From Larix kaempferi (Eukaryota; Streptophyta; Pinopsida; Pinales; Pinaceae): a stretch of DNA of 64,000 nt. The notes beneath the pieces are model-generated. The model did not search any database and was not told the DNA's origin. It was given only the letters and a program-made list of their open reading frames with translations. Position 1 is the first letter of the stretch. The number at the start of each line of letters is the position of its first letter. The position numbers and the translations under genes were made by a program. This document shows, piece after piece, positions 10,870-22,571 of the stretch. The stretch lies in the NCBI GenBank assembly GCA_027924585.1, contig BSBM01000260.1:14831001-14895000 (forward strand), read 5' to 3'.

Positions 10870-13800
10870 GTTATGCTCAAGGACTTCACCTAGGGGTTCT
10901 CATGATGTTTTATTTAGTAACCCTACAGGTGACGTGGATGGTTTTCTCGCATGTCCTAATCTCACTAAATCTTATGGTTTTTTTGTGTCGTCGAGTGTTG
11001 TTCCGCCTCCATCTGGCTAAGAAAAGGTTTCGCCCCTACTTTCCCGGCTTGGAACTCACGCAGACAAGTATTTTGGTGCATGTGGCTCAAAGTTGTTTAG
11101 GGATTGGGAGATACCATCTGACAAGTGTTTCGAGCTTCAGTCATCCATTGCATACCCTCGTTGAAAGGGTGAGAAATGTGTTAAGCGAAAATCCAAGAAA
11201 ATTTGTTTGGCTTTAGGAGAGGATGTATAGATGCACGAGGTATTCTTGCTCACAGAGACTGCAGTGGTGGGGAGATTTCAAGGAAGAAGTATGTCTTTTC
11301 CTACTTTAAGGAAATGGGTGTCTGAGAACCAGTCCAATATTTTGGGATGCACTCCTCAATGTTTCACGTTAGCAAAGGGATGGTTGGGGGTCATTCTGAA
11401 GTCTATACAGAACATGAAGTTGTTGCTCGAAGGTGTTTGGTTGTGGGATAACATGTCCATCAATTTAAAAAGGTGGGTTCCCTCCTTTGATTCCTATAGA
11501 GAAAATATTTATAAGCACACTACTTGGGTTAAGTTGCCAAGTTTGCCAACAGAATTATGGACTATGGACATATTTGGTTTGATTGGCTCAACTTTGGAAA
11601 ATTTCCTTTTGGCGAATAATATTATGTCAGTTGCTAGGACTCTAGTAGATATTAACATCTAGGATGGGTTTCCAAAGAATATATTTATCACAAAAGGTCC
11701 ATTCTATCACACCCAAATTTTGGACTACATTGTCTTACCTTTTCCCTGCAATAGATGTCATGTCTATGGGCATCTTGTGTGCGTCCCCCCACCCGTTTGT
11801 CAGAAATTTCTAGAGGAATAAGAATGTTGGGGAGGATTTGATAGTTGCTTCATCTAGGGATCTGTCTCCTCACGAGGGCATGAGCCAAGAGGACCCTATG
11901 GTTGTTTTTTCTTTGAAGGGGGACTCTATTGTGTCCAAGCCAGTATCCGAGGAGAATATGGATTTGGATAATTAAATTGTCACATCCCCTCCCGTCGACC
12001 CAACGCAAGGAAGGGAACATGACTACACTTCTGGGGATTTTTACCAAAACTCAGCCCATTTCATCAAATTCATATAAATAAAAACACATGTGCAGGTGTA
12101 TAATTCAAATAAACACAGCTGAAGCAAGACCCACTGCATGCATATCTAACATGCATTGATTTTCATAAAAATAACAGTCAATAATTAAATAACATTGCAG
12201 AGTTAAATACACATAAAGAATACTTATATTGATTATGAATTTGTCCCAAGCAACTAGCTATGTCGCTGTAACATTCCACCCAACCATAGGTCTCTTCCCA
12301 GCCTGTATTCTTTCAACACTCAGAGACCACCCCTGAGTTGGGCATGATTTCTACAAGGAAGGGGGGACTCTCAAGCTCAAACCAAAGAAATAGATACCCA
12401 TAACCCATACCGCAACATACTCTATCTACACACAGCAAACAAAATCATTGGGCATGGATACACATTTTTAACAATGGGATTAGAAACAAGATGGCCATGG
12501 GTTTTCCCCAAATCGTGGGCACACCAAAAACGGATTGTGAGAGGGAAAATCGACCACAGGGAAGAAGACGATTTATCCCAGAGATATATAAGCATTCAGT
12601 GGGCCAAAATAGCCTCTATGGACCACAAATCGATTTCCCCTTCATTCCCATGGTTCTGCAACATGAAAACGCCCTTCTCTCAGCTAGAAAACAATGAAAA
12701 ACCAGAAAAAGGTTGAGGGAAAATGCCCAGGTAGCTCAAAACTCGTGAGAGAGAAAAACTGATGGGTGAATAATGGCTTGGGAAGCAATTTCGTGGCTCT
12801 TTTCTTGCCCAAGAATTCAAACACGAATTTCCATGAAGGGTGGCTTTTCCATACCCAAATTTGGACAGCCATACCTCTACATTCCCCAAGGCATTAACTA
12901 CCTCAACCAACTCTTGGGAGAGATGAATGATTGGGCACAAAAGTCAAAATTGGTAGTTGAGGGTTCATGGGTTCTTTCATTGACACTTGCCTTGACTTGA
13001 TTGGCTCAAGGGTTTGAATATTCCCCCCCCATTCCTTGTTAAAATCATGCCCTCATCTCTTGTTGCATTGCATAGCTAGTTGTGGGCATTTCTATTAAAA
13101 TGCATATTTACAATTTCCATGGCTCACTAGCACATGGGTAGAATAATACCAAATACTTTCCTCTTTCAGGCCAATCATTCATTAGCGGGGCCTTGGCCTT
13201 GAGCTCCATGCTAGGAATCATACATAACATGCATACAATATTTACATTATAGCCAAAATATACTAAGGGTCAAAATGGGGTATTACATATATAGAGAAGG
13301 CGACCTTATCTAGGTCACCTAGTTTAATGCCATTACTTGAACATTTTCCTTGTTATTTGGTCCGCCCGATTGATAAGGAACAACTGGTCTCGTCTTCTCC
13401 GTCGGATCTTTCCATGGGTAAGCAAATATTTCCTCGTTCTGATTTCTTTTTCAGGGATTTCTAGGCTTTCTCATATTAGGCTTTGGTTCTATGCATAATA
13501 AGGATTATCTCATCTATTTGTTTTCCTATGGTTCTTCTCCTTCTAGTTATAATTATTTGGATATGTATCTAAATATTGGGGGAAGGATTTTTCTCATAAA
13601 ATTTTGGGGTTTCTTTCCCCATCTATGTATGTGTCCTCCCTTCTTTCAACCAGTCCTTTCTTATCATCTACTGGATCAAATTCTAGTTTTCCTCTGGTGG
13701 ATAGGGGTTTGGTGTCTCCTTTAAGTTATGTCACTCCTTTTTCATAGAATATGAATTTGACCCATCTATCGAGGGGAGGGTCTGTATGTTTTAGGCCCGA

Positions 13801-14479
13801 TGGCCCGAAGCTACCTATGATTGTTGGTTCTTCTTCTCCTTTTATGGAAAATGGGAAGTGGGTTTCTTTTGAGCTTTGCAAGGAGTCTAGTGGGATAATG
13901 AATCTTGCTCATACAGGCCATGCATTGGAGCATAAGTATTCTAGTATGTACAAAGCTCTCCCTTATCTAGTTGATGTTTATGATACTTCTTTGACTTCTC
14001 CATGTGATAGTCATCCTGATATGCTTCATCTACATATGTCCTCCAATCATGAGTTGGAAGGATTGGGTTTTGGTGGTTTGGCCTTTTCCTCTAATGTTAC
14101 TTTAATACTCAGCTCATGTGTTGATTGTGAAGGTGGTTTCAATGGGTAAGGTAGTAAGGTTGTTTCTTATGTTTTGTTGAATAGTAACCCGACTCCAAAT
14201 GAGTTGAAGTCTTCTGCCACTAAATTGGTTTTGCATTAGAATCTATGGGTCACTCTCCTAAATTTGACCCCTAAATTAGTACTTGTAGTTGATGGAGGTG
14301 TTATGGCCTCTGACCATAAATCCTCTCAATATCACCTAAGGCCAAGGACTTCCTCTAGGCCATCTTCTGGATCCAGAGTGGGAGGGGGTCTTTATCAGGT
14401 AGCTTCGGCAGGATCTAATATATTGAGGCGTCGTAGGTCCATTATGGCCTCTGTTAGGAACCAATCTACCTTGATGTGA
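10870..14479 (+). pseudogene. LINE-2 ORF1 (DUF4283 and CCHC), split by a solo LTR
   Basis: The recognisable core is at 11231-11830: KGWLGVILKS, WVPSFDSYRENIY, TTWVKLPSLPTELW, then PFPCNRCHVYGHLV. This is the DUF4283 RNA-binding fold followed by a zinc knuckle, as in LINE-D ORF1 (WVKLPGFPMHLW and PFRCHRCHVHGHLV). Upstream, a frame with several stops reaches back to about 10870. The coding region breaks at 11978, where the LTR inserted. It resumes after 13287 and ends at TGA 14477-14479, with an Arg/Ser-rich tail (SRPSSGSRVG) like that of the LINE-D ORF1 C-terminus. The product would coat LINE RNA. Confidence 0.7.
11978..13287 (-). repeat. Solo LTR of the element-N family inside LINE-2
   Basis: On the minus strand it starts TGTAATACCCCATTTTGACC and ends GGGGATGTGACA, with internal blocks matching the LTR at 1740-3441. 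There is no primer site or purine tract next to it, and LINE coding sequence lies on both sides, so it is a solo LTR of 1310 bp. The five bases before it are taaat and the five after are tatat, which fits a 5-bp target duplication with one later change. It is about 390 bp shorter than the plus-strand copy. Confidence 0.85.
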
Positions 14480-14555
14480 GGATTGGACGAAAAATGGCTA
14501 TAAAAGGGACACTTAGATCATGTTCTCCCTATGTCAAATTTATTTAATGCTTGTG

Positions 14556-17500
14556 ATGTATTTCAATTGCAGAGGGTTAGGGAACCCCTCTAAGAAGATA
14601 TCCCTAAAAAGAGTGGTACATCTTCATCATCCAGATCATGTGATTCTTCTATAGGAAACTCTTACTTTGGGAGATTCTATTTTTAAAGAACTCAGGAAGC
14701 TCTTGTGGGATAGGAATTTATTTGTCAAGATGCTATAGGTATATATGGGGGCTTAGCTACCATATGGCTCTTTAGTCCTTATCTGTGTACTAACAGTTGG
14801 GGGGTCTTTTCAAGTTTGGCTATTGTCAGTTGGGGGGTCTTTTCAAGTTTTGCAGCCATTCACACTCTTAAATATATATGGACATCATATCCACCAAATG
14901 GCATATTGGGAGAAGATTTTCAATTTTGACTTCCATAATGTGGAAATATTTATTATTGGGCGTGACTTAAATTTCTCATAGGGTGAAGCTGAAACTTGGG
15001 GAAGTAACGCTCACAAAGATCCTCTTTCTAATTACTTCATCAAGAAGCTTGAGGAGGTTTCACTTTTTGACTTGCCACATGTTTCCTTAAGGCCTACTTG
15101 GAGAAATATGTGCACAAGACCTCATAGGATATCCAAAACGCTGGATCGATTCCTAGTCAATGAAAGTATTTTTATATTGGCCCCAAGCATAAACCAATGG
15201 GTTGGTGAAGATGGAGAATAGGATCACTTTCCCATTTTTCTGGAAGTGAAGGTGGACCATGGAAAACCACCGTGTCCCTTCAAATCCAATGCCACCTGGC
15301 TAGAAGAAAGGATATCTTCAGATGGTTAACAAATTATGGATTTGTTATGATTATAATGGACAGGTTTCAGCTACAGTATAGTTTCTGAATAACCTCAAAA
15401 GGCTTAAAGATATACCATTGCATGGGATGAGGTTAGAAGAAGTCAATAGGGGTTGGAACTCATTATGATTGAATATCAACTAGCCTCTTTTAATTCATAC
15501 AATCCAGATGGATTCTCTTCTATTGATCAGAAACATTTAATTATGGAACTTGAATCCAGGAGGAGGAAATATTTAAATGATGAAGAGTCATCACTCAGAA
15601 TTAAGAGAAGAGAGATTTGGTTACAAAAAGGGGATGATAATACCAAGTATTTTCACAACTTTCTCAGACATAGGATTCATGTTAATACACTCTGGAATAT
15701 TGGAGAAGAAGAAGGAAGGCAAGTAACAGGTTTCAATAATCTTTCTAGAGTAGGTGTGAATCATTTTACCAATATGTTCAAGGAAGATGATTGGGATCAT
15801 GTTGCATCAATTCTTGGCCTCATTGCACAGTACCCATCTTTTGTTAGTGATGCACAAAACTTATCCCTAAATTTTGTAGTGACACTTGAGCAATTAAAAG
15901 AGGCCATCCAATCTATGAAAAATGACAAAAGTCTGGGACCATATGGTTGGCCAGTGGAATTCTTCTCCAGTCTATTGGAGCATTTTGAAAAGGATCTACT
16001 ATCGGTTATAGAATAATCACGTATTAGAGGAAGATTTTTGGATGCTTTCAACACTACTTTCATAGCTCACATTCCCAAAACTAACAGAGTGGTCAATATG
16101 GAGGAGTTTACACCCATATCCCTGTGCATCTTCATTTACAAATTGACTGTGAAGATTATTTCCAGCAGAATCAGAGGTAACCTACATAAATTTGTCTCTC
16201 ATGAAAAAATTGTTTTCCTTGAGGGTCAATAGATTCATGATGCTATTGGAATAGCACAGGAAGTGTTCCACTCTGCAAAATTAAACTGCATTCTTATTGT
16301 TGTTAACAAAGCTAACCTATCCAAAGCATACGATCGGGTTAATTGGACATACCTCAGATTGGTTCTCCTTCAGGGTATAAAGTATTTGGGTTTTGTCATT
16401 AAGTCCAATGATTATCACCGAAGGGATTGGGTATGACTCATCAGTAAAATTGAGAACAAGCTACATATATGGTTCCTATAAGATTGATTTTGATGAAGTA
16501 TGTGTTGGAAGCCATACTTGTATATTGGTTATCACTAACACATTTACCCACAGGTATTATGGAAATTATTAGGAAGTTGTGTTTCAATTTTTTATGGAGA
16601 AGGAAGTCCGAAGAGAATTATTTTGCATGGGTCTCTTGGAAAAAATTAAATCTTCCAAAAGAGTAAGGTGGGTGGGGATTGAAGCATCATATGTGTTTCT
16701 CCAGAGCACTTTCAACTAAAGGAATTTGGAGAGTTTTCAAAGGTGAGGGACTATGGGTCAGAGTTGTATATAAAAAATATATATATCCCCTTACCACAGA
16801 AGAATGGTTTAGAATTAGAGACAAGGCCTTTAGAAATGTCTCCATTATGTGGAAGTCTTTAATATTGGCATTTGAGGTAAGTGGGGATTGGCTTGCTTGG
16901 GAAATAGGTAATGGGAGAAGGGTTAGGATCGGACAAGATCCTTAGATTGGGTGATTGAATTCAAATAGGATACCTATAGTGATGGTTGATTCCTTATTGG
17001 ATAGAGGTATACTTTTTTTGAGTCATATATAGGATATCGATAATTCTACTCCATTGAGACAAGCTTGGACGTCTGCTGATAATTTGGGTTTTGAGGATGA
17101 TGAAGGGTTACCGTGGGAAGGATATTTTAAATCTCTCCAGGATAGTCATATAATACTGGTGGATCGTGAAGATAATATGCTCTGGTCACGGAATGTTGGT
17201 GGTGGTAACTATCTACCCAGTTTTTGTTACAGGGTGATTAGAGAAGAGGAGGATATACCATAACCATATTGGTGGTCCCGGGTGATCTAGAATTTCCAGT
17301 GTCCCTTGAAGAAAAAATTATTTATGTGTCTCACCTTGTCATGGAAATTTCTTGTATGGGATAACATGGTTAAAAAGTTTGGCAATGGCCTGAGTAGATG
17401 TTCACTATGCAGAGAAGTTGGTGAAAATATCAACGATTTATTCATTTCCTATACATATATGATTAACATGTGGAATTATGTATCCCTGATTAAAGGTATA

Positions 17501-18220
17501 CAATTTAGATGGAATGCAATTCATCTCCAAGAGGCGCTACAGGCTTAGTCGAATAATGGATTTTTCATATTATTGGGCTCTTCCAGTTCTCTTGATATGG
17601 GGGGCATGGCTGGCCAGGAATAAGGTGGTTTTTCAGGACATCTATATCCCTCCATAGTCTATGCAGCCAAATGTTTGTCTATACTTGACTGTTTCCCACA
17701 AAAATTTTGTCCTAAAAAACAGAGAAGGATTTCGGAGGAGACTATTGACAAATCTAGAAGCTAGTGTTATTTCGATGGTGCATCACGAGGAAGGCCATGT
17801 ATGGGGCATGTTGGTGGGATTTTATACTTAACATATTCACATCGGTATAATTTTTCATATGGACTTGGTAGATATACAAATAATAGGGTTGATATGATGG
17901 CAGTGAAGTTAGTGTTAATTCTGGCTCTATCAAAAGAGGTCCAAAAGGTTCAGATTTTTTGGGATTCTCAATTAGGCATAGATTGTTTGAAATTGAAAAT
18001 AGCACCTAATAATATCTTTCTGAATCCCCTTTGTGATGAACTTATAATAATAGTAGGTATTTTCCAAGAAATTTCTTACCAACATATCTACAGGGAAAGG
18101 AATGTTTTGGTGGATCAACTCTCCAAGATGGGGCTGCTAGTAGATGATGGAAAATGGAACTTGTGGAAGGTGAAAAATGATGCCATCAATGAAAATTATC
18201 TAGGACCTCATCGAGGATAG
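14556..18220 (+). pseudogene. LINE-2 ORF2, with the polymerase active site deleted
   Basis: The ATG at 14556 gives MYFNCRGLGNPSKK, the endonuclease start, comparable to MSFNCRGLASPIKK in LINE-D. A stop replaces the residue before the catalytic Glu (ILL*ETL, about 14645). Further landmarks are IIGRDLNFS and LDRFLVNE. The polymerase N-terminal part is open at 15453-16015 and continues through IPKTNRVVNMEEFTPISLC and NLSKAYDRVNWTYL. At about 16370 it jumps directly to GIKYLGFVIKSNDYH, so the segment holding the QGSPLSP and FVDD motifs, roughly 155-160 residues by comparison with LINE-D, is gone. The zinc-binding part lies at 17306-17548. RNase H runs from YFDGAS (about 17769) through IYRERNVLVDQLSKM to TAG at 18218. 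Confidence 0.8.
14794..14850 (+). repeat. Short tandem duplication in the LINE-2 endonuclease
   Basis: The 24-base string cagttggggggtcttttcaa plus gttt occurs at 14794-14817 and again at 14827-14850, a 33-bp step. It lies within the endonuclease coding region and adds 33 bases, a multiple of three. Confidence 0.85.
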
Positions 18221-18601
18221 TCACCTATGTTGATTGTCCTTTATAAGTTTCTAGAATTTCCTAGTTTTGTTTTTATGTATTTCACTGTTTATAAATAGAC
18301 AACATATATGTATATTTCAGGAATATAGGTATGCTACTATGTAGGATAACTATTGGGAGAAATTATGGCCTTCCTGGCCTAATGAACAATGTGGTTCAGT
18401 TTTTTTATAAGTTCGTAATCTATTAAAAAACTAATAAAATTGTGCAGAGAAAACAAAGGCATCAGGCCACCAGAGATGAGTCCAAATGTTAGATGCATGC
18501 AACAGTCCTACTTTTAGAGCTAAAGACAAAACCAATATTATCAAACTTGCATCCATAATTGAGATAAAAATTCTTATCAGAAGTCCCCCACAGGCCGGGG
18601 G
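18221..18601. other. LINE-2 3' tail and sequence up to the LTR
   Basis: This is noncoding. The last part, aagtcccccacaggccgggg, can fold into a small C/G stem and abuts the TG of the LTR at 18602. It could be the end of another LTR element's internal region, but it is not a clean purine tract. Nothing else is recognised. Confidence 0.4.
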
Positions 18602-19567
18602 TGTTATAACATGATTTTCCACACTCTATCCAACATGCCTTGATGGCCTACCATGTCCCTCTGCAGACTCACTGTAACCCTCTTGCTCAGTAAAACCCCT
18701 AAAAATCACATATTTGTTGAAGTGCGCAAGTGACCAGCACTACAGCATGTGTATACGTAGGCTACTCCATTACATCCAACATACATCGGGTTTCATGCTC
18801 AAAATTAAAAATATTTCAGGTTTTCCTTCTCAAGTAACGAACATTTTGATCCTTGGCATTCTATATCCTGGAAAACGCTCTGATTCGACCCTCCACCTCC
18901 TTTGAGGGTTATATATTAAGCCATTGTGGAGCATTTAGGGGAGGAGAAATTAGAGATCAAGTAAACTCTAGAGGAATTTTTCCCCATTTCCATTGCCTTG
19001 AGTCTGCATCCCTTGGTCCTTGTTAAATGAACTCTTTTATGTTCGTCTCCCAAGATCTTCCATATCTTGTGAAGGAGAAACCTATTTACTCCTTGAACTT
19101 GTCAGCTTGCCATTGCATGGAGGATTGAAGTGGTAGAGGCCTAGGTGGAGGAACTTAGTTTCTTGGTTCCGATGAGTTTCCAACAGAAGGTTGTCACTAT
19201 GTACTTATGTTCATTACATTCATAGAGATACTTTGTTCTCGTCCAATTCATGTTACAAATGTTTATGTTATTCTCATTGGGTATATTTGTTTAATATGTT
19301 AATGGATTATGCTAGATTATATGCTAACAATTTATATATATTATATATGCCCGTATATATTTGTTGTTCGGGACAAGTTGTAAGTAAGGAGCATTGGATT
19401 GCAAGCTCAACGACGGTCTTCTTCGAACATCCAGTTGAGGTAAGAGTTTTCTCTATGTTGTTGGCATTTCATATTTATATAGCATACTTGAGAATTGAGT
19501 TGATTTATGGTGTCACTCTGTCTGTTGTGGTTCAACCCCAAGCCATAGGAATTTTTTCTCCATAACA
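18602..19567 (+). repeat. Putative 5' LTR of Tat-like element A (966 bp)
   Basis: It begins TGTTAT and ends ATAACA, a perfect 6-bp inverted terminal repeat of the TG...CA type. It is followed after three bases by a tRNA-complementary-looking site, so it is placed as a 5' LTR. No second copy was found by eye downstream of element A, so the call rests on termini and primer site only. Confidence 0.5.
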
Positions 19568-19570
19568 GAA

Positions 19571-19589
19571 TTGGTGACCATACTAGGGA
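19571..19589 (+). other. Primer binding site candidate of element A
   Basis: ttggtgaccatactaggga follows the LTR end by three bases. It is not the usual tggtatcagagc of initiator-Met primed elements. From memory, Tat-lineage elements often use a tRNA-Arg site of the form tggcgac...ggga, and this resembles that with several mismatches. Confidence 0.4.
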
Positions 19590-21110
19590 GCCTCCTTTTT
19601 TGGGTCTTTTTGGGCAATTTTTCCTTCTTATTTCTCTTTTTTTTTTAAGTTTTTGTGTCGCTGGTAGCTTGACAATCAATACATTGATTGTTTACTGAGT
19701 TATTTGGCTGCATTCTTAATTTTTTTGGCCATTTTTCTCCACCCACGCGGGCTAGTTGTTCCATGCCTACGTACCCACGCGGCCTGATTGTGTCTTGACC
19801 ATGTACATACATTGATGTTTGCCAAACAGTCGCTTACATCTCAATTTTAAGCTTATATATTGAGTGGGATGTTTTCTGGGTAAATTCTGAGTGTTGTTGA
19901 GTCTTCTTGGGTCTCTATGATGTCTATTAGTTTCCTTTATAGTGACTAGAAGCTCCATTTTAATAGTTTTTTAATTAAATTGGTTTTTGTCATTTTTCTT
20001 CATTGGTAGTCTTTTATTTGCTTGGGTCATGCTTCTTGGTGTCTTGCTTGGTTGGTATTCTTATACTAGCTGCATAATCTGAGAAGTTCATGGTTCAATA
20101 TTGCATTTTCATTCATATACTTTGAAAATACAAAAAAATTTACATTTTGAATTTTACTTGCATACTTGCATTTTTGCTTGGATTTTGATTAGTCTAGGAA
20201 TTATTTGGAAAGATCGCATTTGAATTTGAAATTGAAAGAGACCATAATTTTGCATTCTCATTTAGTGGCATACAAATTTCATTTGAAAAACAAGACTAGT
20301 ACTTAGCAATGTTTTATGTATGCTTCTTTTTTCTTGTTGAGTCACAACAAAACTAGTTGCATGAGCATATCCCCTTGAGTAAGCACAACCAAGTAAAATT
20401 AACGCTTAAATTTAAAATTGATTTGAAACATTTTATTTTCTAGGGTGCACAAACAAGTATAGGTTTTAGAGTCTTGGAATAGGATTTTGTGAGTAAGCTT
20501 CTCCAAGACTATGGAACTCAATATTAGGTGTCTGTACAAGAGTGGTGAAATTCATGTTATAATTGGTGTTCCTGGGAAGCTCTCCTTACACACGAGTCAA
20601 GCACGAGGTCGTGTGAAAGTTGGTTATAGAGAAAGCCCTCCAATACCTTCCTAGCATTGGAGACATATCCAGGATCTATTCGTATCTGGGGGTTCCAGAA
20701 GCACCTAAGTGCTTCTTGAGCTTTGAGCTTAGCTACCCTGCCCATATGGTGGATTCATCCTACGACAGTTTTCCCAAACATTGGTTAGAAGTGGTGATCT
20801 TAGTTCCCTATCCTAGGTACCACGCAGGGTGCTTACAAGGGCTATTATGTGAGTGTCCTGAGTCAGATAGGGGTAGGAAAACGCATAGCATTGCAATTTG
20901 AAGTCTGAGGGTCCTTATAACTAATTATGTTACCTCCGGGTATAGTATTGGAGTCGGTCTTGGGCGAGGCACGCCTTCTATAGTGTCGGGAGGCCCCTTA
21001 GCCACTCTCTCTATTTGTGTGCATCTTGGATCATATTTTATATGAGTCTACTATTTTCCAGTTAGTTATCCTTAGAGATCGATATTATTTGTAAAACTCT
21101 TTGGATTCAT
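19590..21110 (+). other. Leader of element A, no gene seen
   Basis: About 1.5 kb lies between the primer site and the first gag-like coding sequence. Short ORFs such as 20620-20901 have no recognisable domain. Long untranslated leaders are common in this group of elements. No RNA gene or riboswitch was recognised. Confidence 0.4.
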
Positions 21111-22571
21111 CGTGGATCGAGTTCTGGCTATCCTCCTTTCTCCTCACTTAGCGGGTTTACCACCGGTGATCCTTTGCAGCCTCGTCATAAGAGGCATAAA
21201 GAGATTATTGGTGGAACTTATTTATACCATCGAGAGCTTCAAAGAATTCTTACCATGAGGTATATGTTTGATATGTCTGGGATTCCTTAGACCCCTTTGT
21301 CGATAGTGGGTGGAGGATCCCATGTGACTCCCTCTTCTACCGTCTCATGGGTCCCAGGTACTCCTTTGTTCATGGGTTCTCACGTTGTTGGTTGATCCCA
21401 GCCTATTAGAACGAATCCTTTTGAGCATCCTTGGTCGTCGGATCATGTATCCGACTTTTCATTAGGATTATCGGGCAGTGATGATTCGTCGATTCCTGAA
21501 ACCACTAATCCATTTACTTTTTTCATGCATAACCCGTTGTCCAGTATCCCATCTTCCATACTAGTTTCTAGTGGTAACTCTAGTGTTGGGTTTGGGCTCA
21601 TGTCAACCCCCTTTACTGCATATCAGTTTTGGAGTGGTAAGATCCCTCCTTCATCACCTTTTTCTTATGGATGGCATCCCCCTTAATCGACCCCTAATAC
21701 CAATTTTAATCCTTTTGTGGGTGGAGGTGGGCACATAGTCGGTGGTTCCACTTCATATATCCCATATGTTTGCTTATCATCTACTGCACCAGTCCCTACG
21801 AATGCCTAAGTTCCATATGACACATCCTACTCCTAGTTCGTTTGTTCCTTTGGGAGGGAATGTATCATTTAATATAGGTCACCCTTCATTTGGAGTTCCT
21901 TCATCGAGGGGATATATGCCTCCCCCTTCATCATGGGGCAATGTATACAATCCCATGGGAAATTTTGGTAATGGTGCTTTCTCTTCCCCAGGGATCCATA
22001 CCATGCAAATACCCGTTCATCCTTATATGAACCAATTTGGAGGAGGATATTATCCTATTGGTCAGGATCATGGTATTTACCAAAATCCATCATGGCCGAT
22101 GGTCTCGAATCCTATGCCTACGGGCATGTATCCGCAGAGTCGGTCTTTTTCGGGGGCATGGCCTCAAGCATCGCAACCAAGGCTCCTGTTTATGGCTACT
22201 TTGAATTTACCAGACTTATCTAGATTAACGAATGATCCCTTATGTCACAATCTGGCATGGCCTCTGGTCCCAAATAGTATTCCCTCGAACATTCCTAAGT
22301 TTGAGGGAAATAAGGGTGAGGATCCAAGTGATCATGTTACTACCTTTCACCTTTATTGCTCGTCGAATTCTTTAAATCACGATTCTATTTGTTTGAGACT
22401 ATTTCAATGCACCCTCACTGGGCCTGCTGCAAAATGGTATGTCGTGTTATCAGGGGGCATGTACCGGAATTTTAACGATTTGGCCTTATTTTTTCTTAAC
22501 CACTTTCAGTTGTCGGTCTGTTATGATGCAAGCACGAAAATATTATCGACTTTCTACCAAGACAAATCCAC

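Larger units (their letters stand above)
10840..18430 (+). mobile_element. LINE-2: decayed plant L1-type element carrying a nested solo LTR
   Basis: ORF1 (DUF4283 plus CCHC knuckle), ORF2 endonuclease, reverse transcriptase, zinc-binding and RNase H follow in order on the plus strand. ORF1 is split by a minus-strand solo LTR (11978-13287). The 3' end is taken near the A-rich 'attaaaaaactaataaaa' at about 18421-18438. The reverse transcriptase has lost its active-site segment, so this copy could not act on its own. Confidence 0.85.

Noticed and set aside
18690-18905. Plus-strand ORF with a phrase like the copia RNase H entry (RRLLHYIQHTSGFML)
   Set aside because: Only one short phrase fits, no further copia motif follows, and the region lies within the putative LTR of element A.
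20620-20901. Plus-strand ORF of 93 codons in the element A leader
   Set aside because: No domain, no continuity with gag, and stops on both sides. It is probably chance within the untranslated leader.
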